Of a DNA stretch of 64,000 nucleotides, positions 8,696 to 19,888 are shown one piece after another. How positions within the stretch are numbered: position 1 is the first letter of the stretch; each line of letters begins with the position of its first letter. The stretch is taken from the NCBI RefSeq assembly GCF_012273515.2, contig NZ_CP050975.2, forward strand, positions 7,688,001-7,752,000, read 5' to 3'. Source of the DNA: Streptomyces sp. RPA4-2 (GTDB lineage: Bacteria > Actinomycetota > Actinomycetes > Streptomycetales > Streptomycetaceae). A program made the translations under genes and the position numbers. The notes beneath the pieces were generated by a model. The model saw only the letters and a list, made by a program, of their open reading frames with translations, ran no database searches and was not told the origin of the DNA.

Positions 8696-9040
8696 ATGAG
8701 CGACATCGTGATCCGTGACGACCGGGCGGCCGGCCGTCTGGAGGCCCTCGCCGGGGACGAGGTGGTGGGCCACATCGAGTACTTCGTCCTCGAAGCCCCC
8801 GCACGCGCCCTCGTCCCCGTGCACACCATCGTGGAGCCCGCGCACGAGGGAAAGGGCATCGCGGGCTCCCTCGCCCGTGAGTTGTACACCATCGCCGCAC
8901 GCGAGGGCGTCGTGGTCGCGCCGCTGTGCCCGTACGTCGTGAAGTGGGCGGCGCGTCACCCCGAGGAGGCCCCGGCGGCCGACCCGGAGCTGCTGGACGC
9001 GGCGATGGAGTGGCTCCAGGCGCATCCCGGACGCTTCTGA
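8696..9040 (+). CDS. Small GNAT-like N-acetyltransferase (YjdJ/NATD1 type)
   Basis: A 114-residue minimal acetyl-CoA-binding protein. The core 'HTIVEPAHEGKGIAGSLARE' carries the R/Q-x-x-G-x-G/A-like loop of GNAT enzymes in the short form seen in the YjdJ/NATD1 family. Residues such as 'PLCPYVVKWAARHPE' near the end are typical of that group. The acceptor is unknown. The start ATG at 8696 follows CGAGGAG. Its stop shares a base with the ATG of the next gene (9040), suggesting translational coupling. Confidence 0.85.
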   Translation: MSDIVIRDDRAAGRLEALAGDEVVGHIEYFVLEAPARALVPVHTIVEPAHEGKGIAGSLARELYTIAAREGVVVAPLCPYVVKWAARHPEEAPAADPELLDAAMEWLQAHPGRF

Positions 9041-10104
9041 TGTCTCAGGCGCCTCGGAGGCCGCTGGCGCCTCGGAGGCCGGTCCCGGGCGGTGTGCTCG
9101 CCCTGCTGCACACCTCGCCCGTGCACGTTCCCGTGTTCGACGCGCTCCGCGACGAGGACCATCCCGACCTGGAACTGCGGCACACGGTGGACGAGGAGCT
9201 GTTGGCCCGGGCCCGGATCGAGGGCCCGGCCGCGGTCGTGGGCGGGGTGCGGGTGGCGCTCGGCCGGGCCGTCGCGGACGGGGCGGGCGCCGTGCTGTGC
9301 ACGTGCTCGACCATCGGCGGCATCGCCGAGCGGGCGGAGGCCGGTGTGCCCGTGCTGCGGGTGGACCGCCCGATGGCCGCCGCCGCGGTGGCCATCGGCC
9401 CGCGTGTCACGGTGGTGGCGGCGCTGGAGAGCACCCTGGCGCCGACGGTCGCCCTCGTCGGGGACGAGGCCCGCGCCGCCGGCCGGCCCGTGACGGTCCG
9501 CACCCTGCGGGCCGACGGCGCGTGGGCCCGCTTCGAGGCGGGCGACCGGGACGGCTTCGCCGCCGCGGTCGCGGCGACCGCGGACTCGGTCACCGGCGCC
9601 GATGTGATCGTCCTCGCCCAGGCGTCCATGGCGCCGGCCCAGCGGTTGGTCACGACCGCGGTTCCGGTCCTGTCGAGTCCCCGCCCGGGACTCGCGGCCG
9701 GGGCGGACGCGGCACGGCTCGCACGGACCCGACCGGTCCGCGCGCAGAACCAACCGGTCCGCTTCCCTCGCGATGGGGTGAGTGGGCGCGCGGGGGCCGG
9801 GTACGCGTGGGACAAGTCCAGAGCCGACGTACCGACAGGGACGTACCGACTGGCTGGAGGACACGATGACGCATCCGCACCCCGAACCGGTGAAGCCCGG
9901 TCCCACCCCGGGCCGGGGCCCGACCACCCGCGGCCCTTCCCGGACCCGAACCCCTTCCCCGAACCGACGCCGGACCCGGGTCCCCGTCCCACCCCGGAAC
10001 CCACTCCGCCGCCGTCCCCCGCTCCTCCGCCGCCGGGACCCGGACCGGTGCCGCCCGGACCCGAGCCGGTACCGCAGCCCGAACCGGGACCACCCCTCTC
10101 GTGA
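9040..10104 (+). CDS. Asp/Glu racemase-like protein with suspicious proline-rich read-through tail
   Basis: Residues about 1-230 look like an aspartate/glutamate/hydantoin racemase-fold protein: 'GGVLALLHTSPVHVPVFDA', 'GAGAVLCTCSTIGGIAE' with the first active-site cysteine region, and 'VIVLAQASMAPAQRL' where a second cysteine would normally stand. The family-like part ends near 9715 ('SSPRPGLAAG'). The frame then stays open through what looks like a spacer containing direct repeats, then a proline-rich stretch ending at 10104. That stretch has its own start and ribosome site at 9866 in another frame. The true stop probably lies near 9720-9780 and may have been lost to an indel. The N-terminal call is solid; the end is not. 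Confidence 0.6.
   Translation: MSQAPRRPLAPRRPVPGGVLALLHTSPVHVPVFDALRDEDHPDLELRHTVDEELLARARIEGPAAVVGGVRVALGRAVADGAGAVLCTCSTIGGIAERAEAGVPVLRVDRPMAAAAVAIGPRVTVVAALESTLAPTVALVGDEARAAGRPVTVRTLRADGAWARFEAGDRDGFAAAVAATADSVTGADVIVLAQASMAPAQRLVTTAVPVLSSPRPGLAAGADAARLARTRPVRAQNQPVRFPRDGVSGRAGAGYAWDKSRADVPTGTYRLAGGHDDASAPRTGEARSHPGPGPDHPRPFPDPNPFPEPTPDPGPRPTPEPTPPPSPAPPPPGPGPVPPGPEPVPQPEPGPPLS
9866..10104 (+). other. Small proline-rich protein gene, apparently frameshifted
   Basis: ATG at 9866 has a good site (CTGGAGG, 5-nt spacing) and begins 'MTHPHPEPVKPGPTPG'. After about 16 codons the reading turns arginine-rich, while the -1 frame carries the natural continuation 'PGPDHPRPFPDPNPFPEP' and runs Pro/Glu/Asp-rich to the TGA at 10104. 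Joining the two across about 9905-9920 gives a ~80-residue proline-rich protein of the kind common in Streptomyces. Function is unknown. Either a base is missing in the sequence or the gene is broken. Confidence 0.45.
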
Positions 10105-10197
10105 GCAGCCAGGCGGACGGTGATCCGGCGGACGGTGATCCGGCGAACGGGAATCCGGCGGGGTGAGACGAAGACACCCCGCGATCCGTACGACGAC

Positions 10198-10237
10198 GAG
10201 GCCGTCACACCCCCGAGGTCGGGGAGGTGACGGCCTC
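10198..10237. terminator. Bidirectional hairpin terminator between convergent genes
   Basis: GAGGCCGTCAC (10198-10208) pairs perfectly with GTGACGGCCTC (10227-10237), and the loop contains a second stem CCCC/GGGG. It sits between the rightward gene ending at 10104 and the leftward gnd ending at 10257, so it can serve both. Confidence 0.75.
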
Positions 10238-10256
10238 GGTCCTGCGGTGCGGACGC

Positions 10257-11696
10257 CTACGCGTCGACCTCCGACCGGTCGTCGCCCCACAGCGTGTGGA
10301 ACGAGCCCTCCCGGTCCGTACGCCGGTAGGTGTGCGCCCCGAAGAAGTCGCGCTGTCCCTGGGTCAGCGCGGCGGGCAGCCGCTCGGCGCGCAGCGCGTC
10401 GTAGTAGGCCAGGGCCGCGGAGAATCCGGGCGTCGGCACGCCTTGGCGGGTGGCGGCCACCACGACCTCGCGCCAGTCGTCCTGGGCCGCCGCGATCTCC
10501 TGGGCGAACGTGTCGTCGGACAGCAGGCTCGGCAGGTCCGGCCGGGCGTCGTACGCGGCACGGATACGGTCCAGGAACGCCGCCCGGATGATGCAGCCGC
10601 CACGCCAGATGGAGGCGACCGCGCCGAGGTCGATGTTCCAGTCGTACTCGTCGCTGCCCGCGGTGATCTCGTGGAAGCCCTGTGTGTACGACACGATCTT
10701 CGAGGCGTACAGAGCCTGCTCCACCCGGTCCGCGAAGGCCGCCGCGTCGACCTCGTCGAGCTGCTGCGCCGTGGGGCCCGCGAGGCCGCGCGAGGCAGCC
10801 CGCAGATCGGCGTGCCCGGACAGCGAGCGCGCGAAGACCGCCTCCGCGATACCGGAGACCGGGACTCCCAGGTCGAGCGCGATCTGCACGGTCCAGCGGC
10901 CCGTGCCCTTCTGCTCGGCGCGGTCCTCGACCACGTCCACGAACGGCTTGCCCGTCGCCGCGTCCACGTGCGACAGGACCTCCGCCGTGATCTCGATCAG
11001 GTACGAGTCGAGCCGGCCGGTGTTCCAGGTGCGGAAGATGTCGGCGATCTGCGCGGGGGAGTACCCGGCGACATCGCGCAGCAGCTGGTAGGCCTCGCCG
11101 ATCAGCTGCATGTCGGCGTACTCGATGCCGTTGTGGACCATCTTGACGAAGTGTCCGGCGCCGTCGGGGCCGACGTGCGTCACGCACGGGGCGCCGTCCT
11201 CGGCCTTCGCGGAGATCTTCTCCAGCATGGGGCCGAGCGACTCGTACGACTCGGGCGAGCCGCCGGGCATGATGCTCGGCCCGTTCAGCGCGCCCTCCTC
11301 GCCACCGGAGACACCGGTGCCGACGAAGTGGATGCCCTGTCCGCGCAGTTCGCGTTCCCGGCGCCGGGTGTCGGCGAAGTGCGCGTTCCCACCGTCGATG
11401 ATCATGTCGCCGGGCTCGAGGAGCGGGGCGAACTCCTGGATCACCGCGTCGGTCGGCTCGCCGGCCTTCACCATGATCACCAGGCGCCGCGGCCGCTCCA
11501 GCGCCGCCACGAACTCCTTCGCCGTCTCCGCGGCCACGAAGCTGCCCTCGTGACCGAACTCCTCCACCAGCGCGTTCGTCTTGGCCACGGTGCGGTTGTG
11601 CACGGCGACCGTGTAGCCGTTGCGTGCGAAGTTGCGGGCGAGGTTGCGCCCCATGACCGCGAGACCCGTGACGCCGATCTGGGCTGAAGTGCTCAT
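10257..11696 (-). CDS. gnd: 6-phosphogluconate dehydrogenase (decarboxylating)
   Basis: A 479-residue enzyme of the oxidative pentose phosphate pathway that converts 6-phosphogluconate to ribulose 5-phosphate, CO2 and NADPH. It has the Rossmann start 'IGVTGLAVMGRNLARNFARN', the family signature 'IIDGGNAHFADTRRRERE', substrate-binding 'GTGVSGGEEGALNGPSIMPG' and catalytic-Lys region 'HFVKMVHNGIEYADMQLI'. Length matches the long homodimeric form. ATG at 11696 is preceded by TAGGAGCC. The leader carries a direct repeat AGGTCCTGTA (11713-11722, 11725-11734). It is monocistronic and divergent from the cell-wall hydrolase gene. Confidence 0.97.
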   Translation of the reverse strand: MSTSAQIGVTGLAVMGRNLARNFARNGYTVAVHNRTVAKTNALVEEFGHEGSFVAAETAKEFVAALERPRRLVIMVKAGEPTDAVIQEFAPLLEPGDMIIDGGNAHFADTRRRERELRGQGIHFVGTGVSGGEEGALNGPSIMPGGSPESYESLGPMLEKISAKAEDGAPCVTHVGPDGAGHFVKMVHNGIEYADMQLIGEAYQLLRDVAGYSPAQIADIFRTWNTGRLDSYLIEITAEVLSHVDAATGKPFVDVVEDRAEQKGTGRWTVQIALDLGVPVSGIAEAVFARSLSGHADLRAASRGLAGPTAQQLDEVDAAAFADRVEQALYASKIVSYTQGFHEITAGSDEYDWNIDLGAVASIWRGGCIIRAAFLDRIRAAYDARPDLPSLLSDDTFAQEIAAAQDDWREVVVAATRQGVPTPGFSAALAYYDALRAERLPAALTQGQRDFFGAHTYRRTDREGSFHTLWGDDRSEVDA

Positions 11697-14501
<2,805 letters not shown>

Positions 14502-14711
14502 GTGTCCCTCCTCTGCGTGCGGCGTGGGCGCGGTGCCCGGCGCGGCGAACGGTCGGCCTTCATGGTGACTACGATCCCTCGTTCGGCCCTTCACGTCGTC
14601 GTACCTGAGCAGGCAATGCGTACTACTGCCGATGGAGTACGACACGCGCCGTGTCCTCCCCTGGGTGGGCGACACGAGGGGGAGGCCCGCCGGTGAAATC
14701 CCCTAGGGGGC

Positions 14712-15479
14712 TTGGTACTACTGGTTTTCGTGGACCTCGACCCCGATCTCGCGGCGCTCGACGCGCTCGGCGGCTTCTCCGTACTACGCACCGGCGTGCC
14801 GCCGCGCGGGCCGTTGCCGACCCTCGCCCGGACGTACGCGGCGCCGGAAGTCGATCATCCCGGAGAGGTTTACGGAGATCCGATAATTTTCCGTGTCCGG
14901 AAGGTCGCGGAGGGTCTGCGGGCCCCTGAGCCCCGCGTCGCGGCGTCGGTGGCGCAGCTGGGGCTGGCGGCCCGCCTCTGGTCGATCGCGCTGGGCGCCG
15001 CGGCGGTCTACGGGCACCTGCCCGACCTCGATCCGGAACTGCTGCGCTGGGACCCGGACGGCAGCGCTCCGGACGACCTGTGGCTGTCCGAGGTGCGCGC
15101 CCTGCCCGTGACCGCGATCGGGACGGTCGTGGGCGACGGCCATCTCGGCCCGCTGGAGACCGCCCTGCGGTCCCGGTACCGCGTCTCGCGGGGCCTGCTG
15201 CGGGGGAACGCGGCCTCGGCGCTGGCGGGCGCCTGGCGCCAGGTGGACCGCTGGGCCCGGACCCACGGCCGCACGGACGTGGCCGACCGGGCCCGCACCC
15301 TGGCCGTCGGCCTCCTTCAGGGGCCCGGTCTGGCCGGCACCCTCGACCCCCGCACGCTCCGCCGCCGCAGCTGCTGTCTCTACTACCGCCTGCCCGGCGG
15401 CGGCCTCTGCGGCGACTGCTGCTTCGACCGGCCGCCGGACCGCACCGGGGGCCGCCGGGGAACGACGCCCCGTTCCTGA
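14712..15479 (+). CDS. FhuF-like (2Fe-2S) ferric-siderophore reductase family protein
   Basis: About 255 residues. The C-terminus has the FhuF cysteine pattern 'RRSCCLYYRLPGGGLCGDCC' (Cys221, 222, 233, 236, 237 counting from the TTG start), which ligates an unusual 2Fe-2S cluster in FhuF-type iron reductases. The body ('SVAQLGLAARLWSIALGAAA') matches the alpha-helical part of that family. The role would be cytosolic reduction of ferric siderophores to release iron. The start is uncertain: TTG at 14712 has a GGGGG site, and GTG at 14730 is an alternative. No siderophore transporter lies nearby. Confidence 0.8.
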   Translation: MVLLVFVDLDPDLAALDALGGFSVLRTGVPPRGPLPTLARTYAAPEVDHPGEVYGDPIIFRVRKVAEGLRAPEPRVAASVAQLGLAARLWSIALGAAAVYGHLPDLDPELLRWDPDGSAPDDLWLSEVRALPVTAIGTVVGDGHLGPLETALRSRYRVSRGLLRGNAASALAGAWRQVDRWARTHGRTDVADRARTLAVGLLQGPGLAGTLDPRTLRRRSCCLYYRLPGGGLCGDCCFDRPPDRTGGRRGTTPRS

Positions 15480-15553
15480 GGGCCGTGGTCTTCCGCGCGC
15501 GCTCCTTGTGGGTGACCATGAGGGACACCGACCGGAACGACGGGGGGTTCTGT

Positions 15554-16705
15554 GTGCGAGTGGGACTGCTGACCCGGGAGTATCCGCCGGACGTGTACGG
15601 CGGCGCGGGCGTCCATGTCGAGTTCCTCGCCCGGGAGTTGCGTGCGCTCACCGAGCTGGACGTGCACTGCTGGGGCGAGGGCTCGGCGGACGGCGTCGTG
15701 CGCCACCGGCCCTGGTCCTCGCTCGACGGCGCCAACGACGCCCTGCGCACCTTCTCCGTGGACCTCGCCGTCGCCGCCGCCCTCGAAGGCCGCGAACTCG
15801 TCCACTCGCACACCTGGTACGCCAACCTCGCCGGCCACTTCGGCAAGCTCCTGTACGGCATCCCGCACGTCATGACCGCGCACTCCCTGGAGCCGCTGCG
15901 CCCCTGGAAGGCCGAGCAGCTCGGCGGCGGTTACGCCCTCTCCAGCTGGGCCGAGCGCACCGCCATCGAGTCCGCCGACGCCGTCATCGCCGTCTCCGGA
16001 GCCATGCGCGAGGACATCCTGACCTGCTATCCGGCCCTGGACCCGGCGAAGGTGCGGGTCGTGCACAACGGCATCGACACCTCCCTCTACCGGCCCGATC
16101 CCGGCACGGACGTCCTCGACCGTATCGGCGTCGACACCGGCCGCCCCTACGTACTGTTCGTCGGCCGCATCACCCGGCAGAAGGGCGTGCCCCAACTCCT
16201 GCGCGCGGTGCGGGACATCGATCCGGCCGTGCAGGTGGTGCTGTGCGCGGGTGCCCCCGACACCCCCGAGATCGACCGGGAGTTCCGCGAACTCTTCCAG
16301 GAACTGAGCGGCGTCCGCGAGGGAGTGCACTGGATCCCGCAGATGCTGCCGCGCCCGGACGTCATCCAACTCCTCACGCACGCGTCCGTGTTCGTCTGCC
16401 CCTCCGTCTACGAGCCGCTGGGCATCGTCAACCTGGAGGCGATGGCCTGCGGAACGGCCGTCGTCGCGTCCCGGGTCGGCGGCATCCCCGAGGTCGTCGA
16501 GGACGGGGTGACGGGCGTGCTGGTGACGGTCGATCAGGACTTCGAGGCCGCTCTGGCACGCGCCCTCGACTCGGTTCTCGCCGATCCCCTGGCCGCCCGG
16601 CGGATGGGCGAGGCCGGACAGGAGCGCGCGGTACGGGAGTTCGGCTGGGACGCGGTGGCCCGAAGGACCGTCCAGTTGTACGAGGAAGTCCTCAAAGCGG
16701 GGTAA
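15554..16705 (+). CDS. glgA: Actinobacterial glycogen synthase (GT4 family)
   Basis: A 383-residue GT-B glycosyltransferase that uses ADP-glucose. The N-terminus 'MRVGLLTREYPPDVYGGAGV' contains the glycogen-synthase loop in the form used by the short actinobacterial type. The C-domain has 'VLFVGRITRQKGVPQLLRA' and the E-x7-E motif 'YEPLGIVNLEAMACG'. Mycobacterial homologues (GlgM) make maltose 1-phosphate for the GlgE pathway, so the product may be maltose 1-phosphate rather than glycogen itself. GTG at 15554 is chosen because it starts the conserved block. glgC follows 80 bp downstream on the same strand, forming a compact ADP-glucose unit. Confidence 0.93.
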   Translation: MRVGLLTREYPPDVYGGAGVHVEFLARELRALTELDVHCWGEGSADGVVRHRPWSSLDGANDALRTFSVDLAVAAALEGRELVHSHTWYANLAGHFGKLLYGIPHVMTAHSLEPLRPWKAEQLGGGYALSSWAERTAIESADAVIAVSGAMREDILTCYPALDPAKVRVVHNGIDTSLYRPDPGTDVLDRIGVDTGRPYVLFVGRITRQKGVPQLLRAVRDIDPAVQVVLCAGAPDTPEIDREFRELFQELSGVREGVHWIPQMLPRPDVIQLLTHASVFVCPSVYEPLGIVNLEAMACGTAVVASRVGGIPEVVEDGVTGVLVTVDQDFEAALARALDSVLADPLAARRMGEAGQERAVREFGWDAVARRTVQLYEEVLKAG

Positions 16706-16785
16706 CCATCGAAGAGGCGTACTTCGGCAACAGGGCCCCGTCCGGCCACCGGACGCGGCCCGAGCGGGCGTAGAGGGGCGGCGGC

Positions 16786-18045
16786 ATGCGGCGAACGGGA
16801 CACCCCCTGGGCGAGTGGAGCCGGGACCTGGGGGAGGGGCCTTCCGTACTGGGGATCGTACTCGCGGGGGGAGAGGGCAAGCGTCTGATGCCCCTCACGG
16901 CGGACCGCGCGAAACCCGCGGTCACCTTCGGCGGAACGTACCGCCTGGTGGACTTCGTGCTCTCCAATCTCGTCAACGCGGACATCCTGCGCATCTGCGT
17001 CCTGACGCAGTACAAGTCGCACTCGCTGGACCGGCATGTGACGACGACCTGGCGGATGTCGAGCCTGCTCGGCAACTACGTCACGCCGGTCCCCGCCCAG
17101 CAGCGGCTCGGCCCGCGCTGGTACCTGGGCAGCGCGGACGCGATCCTGCAGTCCCTCAACCTCGTGTACGACGAACGGCCCGACTACATCGCGGTGTTCG
17201 GCGCCGACCACGTCTACCGCATGGACCCGCGGCAGATGCTCGCCCAGCACATCGAGAGCGGCGCGGGCGTGACCGTGGCGGGGATACGGGTGCCGCGCGC
17301 CGAGTCCTCCTCGTTCGGTGTCATCACCCCCGGCTCCGACGGGCAGACCGTGCGGGGCTTCCTGGAGAAGCCCGCCGACCCGCCGGGTCTGCCCGACGAC
17401 CCCGGCTGCGTCTTCGCCTCGATGGGCAACTACATCTTCACCACCAAGGCCCTGGTTGAGGCGCTCCAGCGGGACGCCGAGGACGAGGACTCGGTGCACG
17501 ACATGGGCGGGTCGATCCTGCCCATGCTCACCGAGCGCGGTGAGGCGCGGCTCTACGACTTCAGCGAGAACCACGTCCCCGGGGAGACCACCCGGGACCA
17601 GGGGTACTGGCGCGACGTCGGGACGCTCGACGCGTACTACGACGCCCACATGGACCTGATCGCCGAACGCCCCGCCTTCAACCTCTACAACCGCAGGTGG
17701 CCCATCTACACGCACTCCGGGCAGCTCTCGCCGGCGAGATTCAGCACCGGGGGCATCGCGAGCGGGTCGATCGTCAGCGCGGGCTGTCTGATCCGGGGGC
17801 AGGTCACGCGGTCGGTGCTCTCGCCGGGCGTCCTCGTCGACCCGGGCGCCGTGGTCCAGGGCTCCGTCCTGCACGACAACGTCCGCATAGGGCGTGGCGC
17901 GGTGGTGCGCGGCGCGGTCCTCGACAAGAACGTCGAGGTGCCCCCGGGCGCGACGATCGGCGTCAACCCGGAGCGGGACGCGGAGCTGTACACGGTCTCC
18001 GGGAACGGGGTGATCGCGCTCGGGAAGGGCCGGCTCGTGTCGTAG
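16786..18045 (+). CDS. glgC: Glucose-1-phosphate adenylyltransferase
   Basis: A 419-residue enzyme that makes ADP-glucose from ATP and glucose 1-phosphate, the committed step of glycogen synthesis. The nucleotidyltransferase domain shows '[20 protein letters not shown]' and '[16 protein letters not shown]', then '[19 protein letters not shown]'. From about residue 310 a left-handed beta-helix ('[20 protein letters not shown]') supplies the allosteric region. ATG at 16786 has GAGGGG at 7-nt spacing; this gives about 20 N-terminal residues more than many homologues, so a start nearer '[12 protein letters not shown]' is possible. It lies directly downstream of glgA. Confidence 0.96.
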   Translation: MRRTGHPLGEWSRDLGEGPSVLGIVLAGGEGKRLMPLTADRAKPAVTFGGTYRLVDFVLSNLVNADILRICVLTQYKSHSLDRHVTTTWRMSSLLGNYVTPVPAQQRLGPRWYLGSADAILQSLNLVYDERPDYIAVFGADHVYRMDPRQMLAQHIESGAGVTVAGIRVPRAESSSFGVITPGSDGQTVRGFLEKPADPPGLPDDPGCVFASMGNYIFTTKALVEALQRDAEDEDSVHDMGGSILPMLTERGEARLYDFSENHVPGETTRDQGYWRDVGTLDAYYDAHMDLIAERPAFNLYNRRWPIYTHSGQLSPARFSTGGIASGSIVSAGCLIRGQVTRSVLSPGVLVDPGAVVQGSVLHDNVRIGRGAVVRGAVLDKNVEVPPGATIGVNPERDAELYTVSGNGVIALGKGRLVS

Positions 18046-18442
18046 ACCCGGCCGCCCGCACCGACGACCACCCGGTCCGGACCGCCGGGGTGCGCGGACG
18101 TCCGGACATCCGGCCGATTCTCGTACGGCCGTACGGTTTTGATGCCCCGTACGGCCGTGCGCGGCGAGCGCTTCGCATGGGCGTGCGGATCCGGCCCCTG
18201 CCGCCGAGTGCCGTCTCCGTGCGACGCGTTCACTCTCGGCGCTGAGCCGTCCGGCTTGGGTTCTGGGGGCCCTTCGGGGCTCTTGGGTGTGAACTGACCT
18301 CAAGTGTCCCTTGTGTCCGACCCCTCTTTCAGTGGCCGGGCTTAATCTGCTGTTAACTGTGCGTAGCTTGATCGTACTTGACCGTAATCGCCTCTCGGGG
18401 TTTGACTGCTTGCTCAACCGTCGTCGACGCGAGAGCAAGCCC
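18046..18442. other. Intergenic leader between glgC and the WS/DGAT gene
   Basis: About 400 bp without a gene. It is rich in CGTACGGCC repeats near 18122-18160. Around 18364-18385 a near direct repeat, CTTGATCGTA then CTTGACCGTA, may belong to the promoter of the acyltransferase gene. Confidence 0.4.
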
Positions 18443-19774
18443 TTGACTTCCGATCTCCTCGCACCACTCGACCTGGCGTTCTGGAACATCGAGTCCGCCC
18501 AGCACCCGATGCACCTCGGTGCCCTCGGCGTCTTCACGGCGCACTCGCCCACCGCGGGCGCGCACGCCGCCGACCTGCTCGCGGCCCGCGCGGTCGGGGT
18601 CCCCGGGCTGCGCATGCGGATCCGCGACGTCTGGCAGCCTCTCGTCTATCCGCCGACCTTCGGAAGCGCGACCCGGGAACCCGCGCCCCACTTCGACCCC
18701 CTGGACCACGTCCGGCTGCACGCGCCGACCACGGACTTCCACACGGACGCGGGACGGCTCATGGAGCGCCCGCTGCTGCGCGGCCGGCCGCCCTGGGAGG
18801 CGCACGTCCTGCCCGGCGAGGACGGCACCTCGTTCGCCGTGTTCTTCAAGTTCCACCACGCCCTGGCCGACGGGCTGCGGGCGCTGATGCTCGCCGCCGC
18901 CCTCATGGACCCGGTGGACATGCCGGAACCCCGCCCGCGGCCCGCGGAGCCGCCCCGGAGCCTCTTCCCGGACGTCCGCAAGCTGCCGGGACTCGTCCGC
19001 GGCACCCTCTCCGACGTGGGCCGTGCCCTGGACATCGGCACCTCGGTCGCCCGCGCCACCCTCGGTGTCCGCTCCTCACCCGCGCTGACCTCGCGCCCCA
19101 CCGGCACCCGCCGCATCGCGGGCGTCTCCCTCGACCTGGACGACGTGCACCGCGTCCGCAAGAGCGTCGGCGGCACCGTCAACGACGTCCTGATCGCCGT
19201 CGTCGCGGGCGCCCTGCGCACCTGGCTCGACGAGCGCGGCGACGGCAGCGAGGGCGTGGCGCCCCGCGCCCTGATCCCCGTCTCCCGGCGCCGCCCGCGC
19301 ACCGCGCAGCCACAGGGCAACCGGCTCTCCGGCTACCTGATACGGCTTCCGGTGGACGACCCGGACCCGGTCGGCCGGCTGCGCGCGGTGCGTACGGCCA
19401 TGGACCGCAACAAGGACGCGGGCCCCAACCGGGGAGCGGGCGCCGTGGCGCTGCTCGCCGACCACGTGCCGCCGCTCGGCCATCGTCTCGGCGGCCCCGT
19501 CGTCGGCCAGGCGGCCCGGCTGCTCTTCGACATCCTCGTCACCAGCGTGCCGCTGCCCAGCCTCGGTCTGAAGCTCGGCGGCTGCCCGCTCGCCGAGGTC
19601 TATCCGCTCGCGCCGCTGGCCCGCGGCCAGGCACTGGCGGTGGCGGTCTCGACGTTCCGCGGGCGGGTCCACTACGGGCTCGTCGCCGACGCGGAGGCCG
19701 TGCCGGACCTGCACCGGCTGGCCCGCGCGCTGACCGAGGAGGTGGAGACGCTGATCATCGCCTGCGGCCCCTGA
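18443..19774 (+). CDS. Wax ester synthase / diacylglycerol acyltransferase (WS/DGAT)
   Basis: A 443-residue acyl-CoA-dependent O-acyltransferase for storage lipid (triacylglycerol or wax ester). The active-site motif HHxxxDG is present as 'FHHALADG' (His138-Gly144), and the second conserved block 'GGTVNDVLIAVVAGALR' matches the family 'ND' motif. 'LGGCPLAEVYPLAPL' near the end is also characteristic. The N-terminus 'LLAPLDLAFWNIES' defines the start, so I take TTG at 18443, which has GAGAG upstream, over longer readings. Substrate range cannot be told. It is placed next to glycogen genes, so this stretch is enriched for carbon-storage functions, though it is not obviously one operon. Confidence 0.9.
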   Translation: MTSDLLAPLDLAFWNIESAQHPMHLGALGVFTAHSPTAGAHAADLLAARAVGVPGLRMRIRDVWQPLVYPPTFGSATREPAPHFDPLDHVRLHAPTTDFHTDAGRLMERPLLRGRPPWEAHVLPGEDGTSFAVFFKFHHALADGLRALMLAAALMDPVDMPEPRPRPAEPPRSLFPDVRKLPGLVRGTLSDVGRALDIGTSVARATLGVRSSPALTSRPTGTRRIAGVSLDLDDVHRVRKSVGGTVNDVLIAVVAGALRTWLDERGDGSEGVAPRALIPVSRRRPRTAQPQGNRLSGYLIRLPVDDPDPVGRLRAVRTAMDRNKDAGPNRGAGAVALLADHVPPLGHRLGGPVVGQAARLLFDILVTSVPLPSLGLKLGGCPLAEVYPLAPLARGQALAVAVSTFRGRVHYGLVADAEAVPDLHRLARALTEEVETLIIACGP

Positions 19775-19888
19775 GCGGCCGGTGATCACCGCGGGTTTGG
19801 CGCCTTGCCCCCTTGCTCCGTAAAATTCCGCCTTCGAAAGCGAGCGCGGTTCGAGCGCGGCGCGAAACCCCAGGAAGCGGCAACGGCG

